This document shows positions 1-5,965 of a stretch of DNA of 10,160 nt, piece by piece. Position 1 is the first letter of the stretch; every line of letters begins with the position of its first letter. The stretch spans positions 1 to 10,160 of the forward strand of contig CAYUVK010000145.1 of the NCBI GenBank assembly GCA_964448105.1, in the 5' to 3' direction. The DNA is from CAVQBP01 sp964448105 (GTDB lineage: Bacteria; Bacteroidota; Ignavibacteria; Ignavibacteriales; Ignavibacteriaceae). The position numbers and the translations under genes are program-made. The notes below the pieces were generated by a model. That model saw only the letters and a program-made list of their open reading frames with translations. It did not search any database and was not told where the DNA came from.

Positions 1-52
1 AATAACCCAATGTTCTAACCCTGATTATGTTGAAATTTTGACTCACCCGAAA

Positions 53-87
53 GATGTAGTTCCTTTTTCATCCCTTTGCTCGATTGA
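53..87 (+). promoter_or_regulatory. Stress-box copy 1, upstream of response regulator 1
   Basis: This is one of seven copies of a 35-base element. It consists of a GATGTAGTTCC dyad-like block, the core CTTTTTCATCCCTTTGC, and a trailing TCGATTGA. Bases 57-85 are identical, over 29 positions, to bases 8014-8042 in front of the CsbD-like gene. It ends about 30 bases before the ATG at 118 and points the same way as the gene, so it is positioned like a promoter or activator site. Which protein reads it is unknown. Confidence 0.75.
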
Positions 88-117
88 ATCCTTTCCTTTT
101 AATTTTTATCGTTTTTT

Positions 118-798
118 ATGAAAAAGATTAAATTATTAATAATTGAAGATAACCGGCTACTCCGCGATGGAATTATCGGGATGCTTAAAAAACAGCACGA
201 TATTGATATTATTGCTGCATCAGGAAATAGTACTTTTGCTAAAATCCGGCAAATTAAACCTAATATAATTCTTCTAGACTTGGGTTTACAAAATCACAAT
301 AGTCTGTCTGTAGTAGAGTTTGTAAAAAAAGATTTTCCAAATGCAAAAGTGATTATAATGGATATTGCACCTGTCCAGGGAGATATAAATCTTTTTGTTA
401 AAGCAGGTGCCTCCGGCTTTATTATGAAAGATGCTACACTTGAAGAACTTCTGACTACTATTCATGAAGTTGCCGAAGGTGCTAATGTTATTCCACCTAA
501 TTTAACCGAATCTCTATTATCCAAGATAATAGAACATGCGCTTAAAGGTGGTAAAATAAAGCTAAAAGAAGCAGTTCGTATGACAAAAAGGGAAAGGGAA
601 GTTATCGGACTAATTGGTGATGGTTTAAGCAATAAAGAAATAGGGCAAAAGCTGCATGTTTCAACTTTTACTATTAAAAGTCATATTCATAATATAATGG
701 AAAAGCTTACATTGCATACACGTCTGGAGGTTGCAAACTATTCATACTCAGCCGGAACTCTAAAAAAGGTTATCAAAGATATTTCAATGGTTAATTAA
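118..798 (+). CDS. NarL/LuxR-family response regulator, paralog 1
   Basis: A two-domain transcriptional regulator of 226 aa. The receiver domain (about residues 4-120) has the acidic pair E10-D11, the phosphoacceptor D54 in the strand IILLDLGL, and the conserved lysine K104 in GFIMKD. The position that is normally the Thr/Ser switch holds D82 (VIIMDIAP), which is atypical. The C-terminal LuxR-type helix-turn-helix (about residues 155-212) shows MTKREREV, GLSNKEIGQ and TIKSHIHNIMEKL, so DNA binding is well supported. A short tail, YSAG followed by KDIS, extends beyond the HTH and is echoed in the paralog at 5966-6658. No histidine kinase is nearby, so this is an orphan regulator within the window. 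The ATG has no recognisable Shine-Dalgarno (upstream bases are almost all T and A). A stress-box copy lies about 30 bases upstream, suggesting membership in, or autoregulation of, that regulon. The family call is firm; target genes and partner kinase are unknown. Confidence 0.93.
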   Translation: MKKIKLLIIEDNRLLRDGIIGMLKKQHDIDIIAASGNSTFAKIRQIKPNIILLDLGLQNHNSLSVVEFVKKDFPNAKVIIMDIAPVQGDINLFVKAGASGFIMKDATLEELLTTIHEVAEGANVIPPNLTESLLSKIIEHALKGGKIKLKEAVRMTKREREVIGLIGDGLSNKEIGQKLHVSTFTIKSHIHNIMEKLTLHTRLEVANYSYSAGTLKKVIKDISMVN

Positions 799-815
799 TT
801 AGAAGAGTAAATAAA

Positions 816-938
816 ATGAGCAAAAGTCACAACACTAAAAAGAGTTCTAAAAAAGAACCCGCTAAAACAATGAAGGAAAAAAAGGCGGTTAAAAGAGAAA
901 AGAAAAATCAGAAAAAACATGGGTTCCTCGAACAGTAA
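816..938 (+). CDS. Small lysine-rich basic protein (40 aa)
   Basis: An intact ATG-to-TAA reading frame of 40 codons beginning 17 bases after the stop of response regulator 1, with AGAAGAG about 8 bases ahead of the ATG as ribosome binding site. The product starts MSKSHNTKKSSKKEPAKT and continues with more Lys, Arg and Glu (KEKKAVKREKKNQKK), ending HGFLEQ. It has no hydrophobic segment and no cysteines. It is highly basic and probably disordered, which would suit a nucleic-acid-binding or ribosome-associated protein, but that is inference from composition. Tight spacing suggests cotranscription with the regulator and hence control by the stress box at 53-87. I recall similar small Lys-rich hypotheticals in Bacteroidota but cannot name a characterised family. 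Confidence 0.65.
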   Translation: MSKSHNTKKSSKKEPAKTMKEKKAVKREKKNQKKHGFLEQ

Positions 939-1105
939 TTTTATTTTCTGAACCTTCCGTTTTGTTTTAGATATCTTTGTTTAAAAATATTATATTTTTG
1001 TTGGCTTAAGCATTATAAAGCTTTGGTATTTTTATATGGGGATTACTATTAAATTCATGCCGTTAAGCGGGCTGTAAAATAAATTTCCATAAGTTGTTCT
1101 ATTTA

Positions 1106-1966
1106 TTATCCTAAGTAAGTCATTAATCTCTTTACCTTCTTGGATTTTCTTATCTTTCTCAAGGCTTTTTCTCTTATTTGTCTTATCCTTTCTCTTGTAA
1201 GATTAAAATTATTCCCTATTTCCTCAAGAGTTAATTTATTTTCTTTTCCGATACCAAAACTCATCATTAAAACTTTTATCTCCCTCTCGGAGAGAATAGA
1301 CAACATACTTTCTATCTCCTTTGTAAGAGATTCTTTTGTCAGGTTCTCGTCCGGTGAGGGCTGGTTATTATTTTGAAGAATATCCAGCATGTTTTTTTCA
1401 TAACTATCATCGTTTTTCAGAGGAGCATCTATTGAAAAGTGTGTACCTGAAGCCTTAAGTGCATGTACTACTGCTTCAATTGATATATCAAGAATTCCTG
1501 CAAGTTCTTCGTTCGTAGGTTTTCTATCATATTCCTCCTCAAATTCTTTTGAAGCTCTAAATATCTTTCTCAAATTCCCGATAATATTTACCGGAAGATG
1601 AACGATTCTTGATTGATCGGCAATTGCCTGGGTTACACCTTGCCTTATCCACCATACCGCATATGAAATGAATTTAAATCCGCGTGTTTCGTCAAATTTT
1701 TGTGTCGCTCTGATCAATCCTAGGTTGCCTTCATTTATTAAATCGGTAAGTGAAAGGCCCTGGTTCTGATATTGCTTTGCCACTGAAACTACAAACCGCA
1801 GATTAGACGTTATTAACTTATTTCTTGCATTCTCATCACCTTTTCTTATTTTGACCGCAAGGTCGAATTCCTCTTCCGGGGTTAATAGATTAACTTTACT
1901 TATCTCCGTAAAATATTGATCAAGTGTTTTACTTTCGCGAACTGTTAATTGTTTTGTTATTTTCAA
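1106..1966 (-). CDS. Sigma-70 family RNA polymerase sigma factor, RpoD-like (group 1/2)
   Basis: A 286-aa sigma factor with region 1.2 (about 13-46), region 2 (about 50-120, containing NLRFVVSVAKQYQNQGL, DLINEGNLGL and FDETRGFKFISYAVWWIRQ), region 3 (about 128-205) and region 4 (about 219-284, with LTLEEIGNNFNLTRERIRQI as the -35-binding HTH). It lacks region 1.1 and the non-conserved insert, as do the roughly 290-aa primary sigma factors of Bacteroidota and Chlorobi. Segments such as GVTQAIADQSRIVH differ from the near-invariant ILQALAEQSRIVR I expect in the housekeeping protein, so a paralogous, possibly stress-related, group 2 factor is plausible. The start must be TTG: a TAA lies directly before it in frame, the KITK start aligns with the family N-terminus, and a GGGA motif lies 7 bases upstream. 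It is transcribed convergently with the response-regulator/smORF pair. Its own promoter was not identified. Confidence 0.93.
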   Translation of the reverse strand: MKITKQLTVRESKTLDQYFTEISKVNLLTPEEEFDLAVKIRKGDENARNKLITSNLRFVVSVAKQYQNQGLSLTDLINEGNLGLIRATQKFDETRGFKFISYAVWWIRQGVTQAIADQSRIVHLPVNIIGNLRKIFRASKEFEEEYDRKPTNEELAGILDISIEAVVHALKASGTHFSIDAPLKNDDSYEKNMLDILQNNNQPSPDENLTKESLTKEIESMLSILSEREIKVLMMSFGIGKENKLTLEEIGNNFNLTRERIRQIREKALRKIRKSKKVKRLMTYLG

Positions 1967-2200
1967 TTATTTTTCCCGTCTCTTAGATTTATGTGTCTTA
2001 ATAACTATCACAATGTTTATAAATAAATGATATTATGAAGGCACTGAAACTTATGGAGATGGAATATAATGAAATAAAAGATTGGAAGAAATGTTTATGG
2101 TTTTCAATTTAGTGGTATCTGCATGTAAGGTCAGTAAAATTATTGAGAGGTAAATGGACGATTTTTGTTCTACTATTTTTACTCAAAGCTTGGTTTTATA

Positions 2201-2575
2201 TTAGTTCCCGGTATTGAGCCAATTTACCGCTTCTTCTATATTATCAAAATATTTAAAATTACTCCATTTAGCATTATGTTCGATTTTCTCGAAAAATAAA
2301 CGATCATCTTTTATATGTGAAATGACAATCGCAATTTTGTCGAATTCCTTAAACCCAAACTTTTCTAATGCTGCACCGTCGGTATGCAGCTTATAAATTC
2401 CTGCTCCCTCCAGTTTAGTCTCTGTGTGGTTAATTAAAAACTTATGGCAGCTATTTTCATGAGCTATTTTTAGTGCCTCAACTGAATACTTTTCTGCCAA
2501 TTTAAAATTTAATTTGCCTTTTACTTTTATATCAATAAAATTTTTTTCACTCTCATAATCAATTGCATAATCCAT
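2201..2575 (-). CDS. SpoIIAA-like (STAS-superfamily) protein
   Basis: A 124-aa soluble protein with the alternating strand/helix layout of the SpoIIAA-like family (STAS/SEC14 fold). It opens with beta strands (IDYESEKNFIDIKVKGKL), has a helix KLAEKYSVEALKIA, a central strand HKFLINHTETKLEG, a second strand KIAIVISH, and ends in the family-typical EEAVNWL. It lacks the phosphorylatable Ser in a DSSG-type loop that defines true anti-anti-sigma factors, so it is unlikely to be a substrate of the SpoIIE-type phosphatase at 8782-9981. The ATG has a good AAGGA ribosome binding site. It begins 49 bases after the rubrerythrin gene on the same strand with no terminator between, so the two are probably one operon driven from the stress box at 3309-3350. 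Its biochemical role is unknown; relatives have been proposed to bind lipids or small ligands. Confidence 0.7.
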   Translation of the reverse strand: MDYAIDYESEKNFIDIKVKGKLNFKLAEKYSVEALKIAHENSCHKFLINHTETKLEGAGIYKLHTDGAALEKFGFKEFDKIAIVISHIKDDRLFFEKIEHNAKWSNFKYFDNIEEAVNWLNTGN

Positions 2576-2624
2576 TATAATCCTTCTCTAATTCTTTTAT
2601 TCTCTTTAATGATAGTCACCAAAT

Positions 2625-3119
2625 TTAAACTTTAATAAACTTAGCGGCCGGGGCATAGCAAATCGAACAATTCTTATCCGGCTTTTCAGATAAAATATTA
2701 CCGCAGAATGGACAGAGATATAATGTGCTGTCCATTAAATCTTTGCCGTGTTCTAGAGCTGATAAAGCTGAAAAATATAACTGTGCATGAGCCTCTTTAG
2801 TTTTAATGTTATTTTCAAATCTACGCTTTGCTTTATGATTATCCGTTACGGCCTGTTTCATCGAAGGGTACATAGTTCTATTTTCATTGTTTTCTCTAGC
2901 AATAGCAGCCTTTAGATTTTCCAATGTTGAACCTACTTCCTTTAACGCATTCAACTTGCCCTGAGCATGAATTCTTTCAACTTTAGAAGACAGTTTAAAT
3001 AAACGAGCTATATTTGGAAAACCATCCTGCCGGGCTTTTATAGCAAACGCACTATATTTTAGATTCGCCTGACTCTCATTTGGAAATGCAAGTTTTAGAT
3101 TCTCTTCTGTTTTTGTCAT
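2625..3119 (-). CDS. Rubrerythrin (diiron peroxidase with C-terminal rubredoxin)
   Basis: A 164-aa cytoplasmic rubrerythrin, a family that reduces hydrogen peroxide using a diiron site in a four-helix bundle, with electrons passed through a rubredoxin FeS4 centre. Visible ligands are E15 (NESQAN), E48 and H51 (VERIH), E76 and E79 (ENNE, before MYP) and H111 (EAHAQLY). The C-terminal rubredoxin-like domain has C136-PF-C139 and C151-SI-C154. The helix-4 ExxH motif is altered: the residue three before H111 is K108, with a Glu one position later (E109), so one iron ligand may be missing or shifted. The ATG is preceded by AAAGGA. A stress box lies about 190 bases upstream in the same orientation, giving a long A/T-rich leader. 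The SpoIIAA-like gene follows. Peroxide protection in a microaerophile or anaerobe is the expected role. Confidence 0.92.
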   Translation of the reverse strand: MTKTEENLKLAFPNESQANLKYSAFAIKARQDGFPNIARLFKLSSKVERIHAQGKLNALKEVGSTLENLKAAIARENNENRTMYPSMKQAVTDNHKAKRRFENNIKTKEAHAQLYFSALSALEHGKDLMDSTLYLCPFCGNILSEKPDKNCSICYAPAAKFIKV

Positions 3120-3308
3120 TTTTTCCTTTATACAAATATTTAAAAAAAATATTTTTTATTTGATCAAAAAGTTCTCCTTCGATATCTCTTCATTTACACT
3201 ATATGATTGAGAAAATATGATTAACTAAAATTATATTCAATAAATAAGGATTATAAAATTAGATGAACCTTTTAAAATATTGTATTAAATAATAAGAATA
3301 TTTTTTGT
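3120..3308 (-). other. Long A/T-rich leader of the rubrerythrin operon
   Basis: About 190 gene-free bases separate the rubrerythrin ATG from its upstream stress box. Read on the minus strand it holds homopolymer A and T runs near the ribosome binding site and a 9-codon frame starting at 3193 (MKRYRRRTF) that has no ribosome binding site. I see no known riboswitch or strong hairpin. If the stress box is the promoter, this is an unusually long 5' untranslated region. Confidence 0.4.
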
Positions 3309-3350
3309 GTTAATCTATCCACCAAAGGGATGAAAAAGGGATTAGTTCTT
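3309..3350 (-). promoter_or_regulatory. Stress-box copy 2, upstream of rubrerythrin operon
   Basis: Read on the minus strand: GAACTAATCC, then CTTTTTCATCCCTTTG, then GTGGATAGATTAAC. It matches the copy in front of groES (5629-5670) at all but about three of 42 positions and is oriented toward rubrerythrin. The GGAT/ATCC half-sites on either side of the core give the site partial dyad symmetry. Confidence 0.75.
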
Positions 3351-3401
3351 TAACTATTATAATACAGATATAAAATCAATTTTTTTAATTGAAGAGCAGG
3401 A

Positions 3402-3436
3402 AGATTAATCCTTCTCCCGTCCTTTTGCACTATTAC
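3402..3436 (+). promoter_or_regulatory. Stress-box copy 3 (no protein gene downstream)
   Basis: A diverged copy reading AGATTAATCC, then TTCTCCCGTCCTTTTGC, then ACTATTAC. It points right, away from rubrerythrin and toward a stretch without any reading frame that ends in an intrinsic terminator at 3493-3526. It lies about 50 bases from copy 2 and is divergent to it, so the two form a back-to-back pair. Confidence 0.55.
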
Positions 3437-3526
3437 ATCACAATTTTTAATCTTCTATTAATCGGTATTTAATCTTAACAGACCAGGAATATAAAGGCGA
3501 TTCTATTTAAAAAAATCGCCTTTTTT
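3437..3526 (+). ncRNA. Candidate small RNA between a stress box and a terminator
   Basis: Between stress-box copy 3 and the terminator hairpin lie about 90 bases with no ATG on the plus strand, so any transcript would be non-coding. The 3' end would be the GC-rich hairpin with its T run, the usual end of an intrinsically terminated sRNA. The transcript would run convergently into the groEL 3' end, with which it shares the hairpin. No known RNA family is recognised. The call rests only on the promoter-like element plus terminator and is speculative. Confidence 0.35.
3493..3526. terminator. Bidirectional intrinsic terminator after groEL
   Basis: A ten-base-pair stem (AAAGGCGATT at 3493-3502 pairing with AATCGCCTTT at 3514-3523) with an 11-base loop. 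On the plus strand it is followed by a run of six T. On the minus strand, 19 bases beyond the groEL stop, it is followed by the weaker TTTATATT. It should end groES-groEL transcription, and on the plus strand any transcript coming from 3402-3436. Confidence 0.85.
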
Positions 3527-3541
3527 AATCATTTGATTATT

Positions 3542-5182
3542 TTAATACATTCCACCCATATCACCCATACCGCCTCCGGGCATTTGAGGCATTGCAGACT
3601 CTTTTTCTTTCTTCTCATAAACAACTGCTTCGGTTGTAATTAACAGAGAAGCTACCGATGCTGCATTCTCTAAAGCAGTTCTCGTAACTTTAGTAGGATC
3701 AATAACGCCTGATTTTATTAAGTTTTCATAAGTTTCAGTTGCAGCATTAAATCCGAAATCATCTTTACCGTCTTTTACTTTCTGCAGCACTACTGAACCT
3801 TCTATACCGGCATTATTTACTATTTGTCTTAACGGTTCTTCAAGAGCTTTCTGGACTATTTTTACGCCTGTTGTCTGATCTAAATTATCTCCCATAATTT
3901 TCTCCAGACCGGGGATTGCTCTAATAAATGCAACGCCGCCACCGGCAACAATTCCTTCTTGAACTGCTGCACGGGTAGCATGAAGTGCATCTTCAACCCG
4001 GGCTTTCTTTTCCTTCATTTCAATTTCCGTAGATGCGCCTATCTTTAATACTGCTACTCCGCCGGAAAGTTTTGCCAATCTTTCCTGTAGTTTTTCTTTA
4101 TCATAATCGGAAGTAGTTTTATCAATCTGGGCTTTTATTTCATTAATTCTTTTCTTTATATCATCTGTTTTCCCGGCACCTTCAACAATAGTGGTGTTAT
4201 CTTTATCAATTACAACTTTTTTTGCACTGCCAAGATAAGATATTGTTGCATTTTCCAATTTGAATCCTCTCTCTTCGGAAATAACGGTACCACTGGTTAA
4301 TACCGCTATATCTTCCAGCATAGCTTTTCTTCTATCACCGAATCCCGGTGCTTTTACAGCAGCGACCTTTAAAGTTCCTCTTATTTTATTAACTACTAAT
4401 GTAGCAAGAGCTTCTCCTTCAAGGTCTTCGGTAACGAGCAGCAGTGCTTTTCCTGCCTGGGCAACCTTTTCCAAAATAGGAAGAAGGTCTTTCATTGCCG
4501 AGATTTTTTTATCATGAATCAATATATACGCATCTTCAAGTATTGCTTCCATGCTTTCCGTATTGGTTACAAAATAGGGTGATAGATAACCTCTATCGAA
4601 CTGCATACCCTCAACAACTTCAAGCGAAGTCTCGGTTCCTTTTGCTTCTTCAACAGTAATAACTCCATCTTTTCCGACTTTTTCCATAGCATCGGCAATA
4701 AGTTCGCCAATAGATTTATCATTATTAGCTGAGATAGAACCTACCTGAGAAATTTCATTTCTCCCTTCAACATCGCGGCTGATAGATTTTAAATATTCGA
4801 CAACATTATTAACTGCCAAGTCAATTCCTCTTTTTAAATCCATAGGATTTGCACCGGCAGTAACATTCTTTAAACCTTCACGGTAAATTGCCTGAGCCAA
4901 AACCGTAGCAGTTGTAGTACCGTCGCCGGCAACATCACTTGTTTTAGTGGCAACTTCACGAACCATTTGTGCACCCATATTTTCCGTGGGATCTTCAAGT
5001 TCAATTTCTTTAGCAACAGAAACACCATCCTTTGTTACTGTAGGTGCACCAAATTTTTTCTCCAGGATAACATTACGACCTTTAGGTCCTAACGTAATTT
5101 TTACAGCATTTGCCAGTTTATCCACGCCTCTTTTTAGTTTAGTACGGGCTTCACTGTTAAATTCAATTAATTTTGATGACAT
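3542..5182 (-). CDS. groL: Chaperonin GroEL (60 kDa, Hsp60)
   Basis: A full-length 546-aa GroEL, the ATP-driven double-ring folding chamber subunit that works with GroES in the cytoplasm. Family hallmarks include the N-terminal LKRGVDKLANAVKITLGPKG and the ATP-binding GDGTTTATVLAQAI (from about residue 85). The apical domain contains GYLSPYFVTN. Also present are the equatorial ALHATRAAVQEGIVAGGGVA stretch and a C-terminal Gly/Met tail (MPGGGMGDMGGMY). The ATG is preceded by GAGG at a good distance. It begins 34 bases after groES on the same strand, and a hairpin terminator follows the stop. Nothing suggests truncation or unusual composition. Confidence 0.99.
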   Translation of the reverse strand: MSSKLIEFNSEARTKLKRGVDKLANAVKITLGPKGRNVILEKKFGAPTVTKDGVSVAKEIELEDPTENMGAQMVREVATKTSDVAGDGTTTATVLAQAIYREGLKNVTAGANPMDLKRGIDLAVNNVVEYLKSISRDVEGRNEISQVGSISANNDKSIGELIADAMEKVGKDGVITVEEAKGTETSLEVVEGMQFDRGYLSPYFVTNTESMEAILEDAYILIHDKKISAMKDLLPILEKVAQAGKALLLVTEDLEGEALATLVVNKIRGTLKVAAVKAPGFGDRRKAMLEDIAVLTSGTVISEERGFKLENATISYLGSAKKVVIDKDNTTIVEGAGKTDDIKKRINEIKAQIDKTTSDYDKEKLQERLAKLSGGVAVLKIGASTEIEMKEKKARVEDALHATRAAVQEGIVAGGGVAFIRAIPGLEKIMGDNLDQTTGVKIVQKALEEPLRQIVNNAGIEGSVVLQKVKDGKDDFGFNAATETYENLIKSGVIDPTKVTRTALENAASVASLLITTEAVVYEKKEKESAMPQMPGGGMGDMGGMY

Positions 5183-5216
5183 TGTTAAACCTCATTATAA
5201 TTATAATTTTCAAAAT

Positions 5217-5516
5217 TTATTTACCAATTATTGCGAAAATGTCACTTTCGCGCATAATTAAATATTCCTCACCTTCAACGGTAACCTCTGTACCGCTGTA
5301 CTTTCCATACAGAACTTTATCCCCTTCTTTTACTTCCAATTTAAATTGTTTTCCATCTTCAGTAACTTTTCCCGGGCCAACGGCCACTATAGTTCCTTCA
5401 ATAGGTTTTTCTTTTGCTGTATCAGGAACAATGATTCCACCTTTTGTTATTTCTTCTGTTTCCATTGGCTTTACAATAACTCTGTCAGCCAACGGTCTTA
5501 AATTAACTTTAACCAT
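5217..5516 (-). CDS. groS: Co-chaperonin GroES
   Basis: A 99-aa GroES, the heptameric lid of the GroEL cage. It begins VKVNLRPLADRVIVKPMETEE, carries the mobile-loop region EEITKGGIIVPDTAKEKP (about residues 20-37) that docks on GroEL, and ends EEYLIMRESDIFAIIGK. The start is marked by a strong GGAGG six bases before the ATG. It is the first gene of a two-gene operon with groEL. Upstream lie separated CIRCE-like half-sites and a stress box, so heat/stress control by two routes is possible. Confidence 0.98.
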   Translation of the reverse strand: MVKVNLRPLADRVIVKPMETEEITKGGIIVPDTAKEKPIEGTIVAVGPGKVTEDGKQFKLEVKEGDKVLYGKYSGTEVTVEGEEYLIMRESDIFAIIGK

Positions 5517-5550
5517 TTTTTAACCTCCAATAAAATATTTTTTTTAATTA

Positions 5551-5606
5551 TTAGCACTTTTATTACGGAGAATGCAAGATTAAGAAAATATAATGCATTG
5601 TGCTAA
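5551..5606. promoter_or_regulatory. Degenerate or split CIRCE-like operator upstream of groES
   Basis: The HrcA operator CIRCE has the form TTAGCACTC, nine bases, GAGTGCTAA. Here TTAGCACTT lies at 5551-5559 and TTGTGCTAA at 5598-5606, each close to a canonical half, but they are 38 bases apart. A weaker right half (GAATGCAAG at 5570-5578) sits ten bases from the left one. The location, 35 to 90 bases before the groES ATG, is right for an operator, but the spacing is wrong for classical HrcA binding. Confidence 0.4.
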
Positions 5607-5628
5607 GTAAAGTAAGAAGAATTGATAT

Positions 5629-5670
5629 GTTAATCTATCCTGCAAAGGGATGAAAAATGGATTAGTTCTT
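5629..5670 (-). promoter_or_regulatory. Stress-box copy 4, upstream of groES-groEL
   Basis: Read on the minus strand: GAACTAATCC, then ATTTTTCATCCCTTTGC, then AGGATAGATTAAC. It is nearly identical to the rubrerythrin copy and oriented toward groES, about 115 bases before its ATG and just upstream of the CIRCE-like half-sites. Confidence 0.75.
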
Positions 5671-5965
5671 TTATATCCGTGTTGATAAAAGGGAAGCTAA
5701 TAATCTCAGATAAGGAATCAGAGGAGGAGAAAACTTTAGAGCCTTCTCTTTTCTTTTCAATCGGCTGAAAGAAGGTACGAACCGAACAATCTCTTTCCAA
5801 ATCTCCTTCGGTTAATTTATTTTTGTAGCAATATTTATATTCCGAAAAGGGAGCAATATTATTGCGAAAGACTAACTAATCAATTAATTTGCAATATAAA
5901 ATTTAATCCATTTATAATGATCTGATGAATGAATATTTCAAGTTCATCGGGACTCAGCCAATTAA
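5671..5965. other. Gene-free leader region before response regulator 2
   Basis: About 295 bases with no credible reading frame. The middle (about 5715-5815) is more G+C-rich than other spacers and contains an imperfect hairpin around TTTCA-ATCGGC-TGAAA. A clear stress box is absent: only TTTAATCCATTTATAATG at about 5902-5919 matches the first half, without the CATCCCTTTGC core. A repeated GCAATAT element is described separately. It probably holds the promoter and leader of response regulator 2. Confidence 0.4.
5827..5897. repeat. Three GCAATAT repeats, one inside a 13-base palindrome
   Basis: AGCAATATT occurs at 5827-5835 and again at 5852-5860, 25 bases apart. A third GCAATAT lies at 5891-5897. 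The middle copy is part of a perfect inverted repeat GCAATA-T-TATTGC at 5853-5865. Such repeats 70 to 140 bases before a regulator gene could be an operator, but the DNA is AT-rich and chance is not excluded. Confidence 0.35.

Noticed and set aside
53..87. Sigma-54 promoter reading of the box (TTTGC as the -12 element)
   Set aside because: The required GG of the -24 element is T-T in the copies.
75..107. Bacteroidota housekeeping promoter (TTTG ... TAnnTTTG) using the TTTG of the stress box
   Set aside because: A near match exists for copy 1 (TAATTTTT, 21 bases on), but copies 2, 4, 5 and 6 have no -7 element at a consistent distance.
961..1000. TTTG and TATTTTTG pair downstream of the 40-aa smORF
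   Set aside because: Spacing is 13 bases, too short for the lineage's promoter, and no gene follows on that strand.
3164..3193. Nine-residue minus-strand leader frame (MKRYRRRTF) before rubrerythrin
   Set aside because: It has no Shine-Dalgarno and no attenuator hairpin; a frame this short is expected by chance.
4260..5261. Several plus-strand frames of 85-116 codons inside groEL and groES
   Set aside because: They are antisense shadows of strongly conserved chaperonin genes.
5902..5936. Possible eighth stress box before response regulator 2
   Set aside because: Only TTTAATCCATTT matches; the CATCCCTTTGC core is missing.
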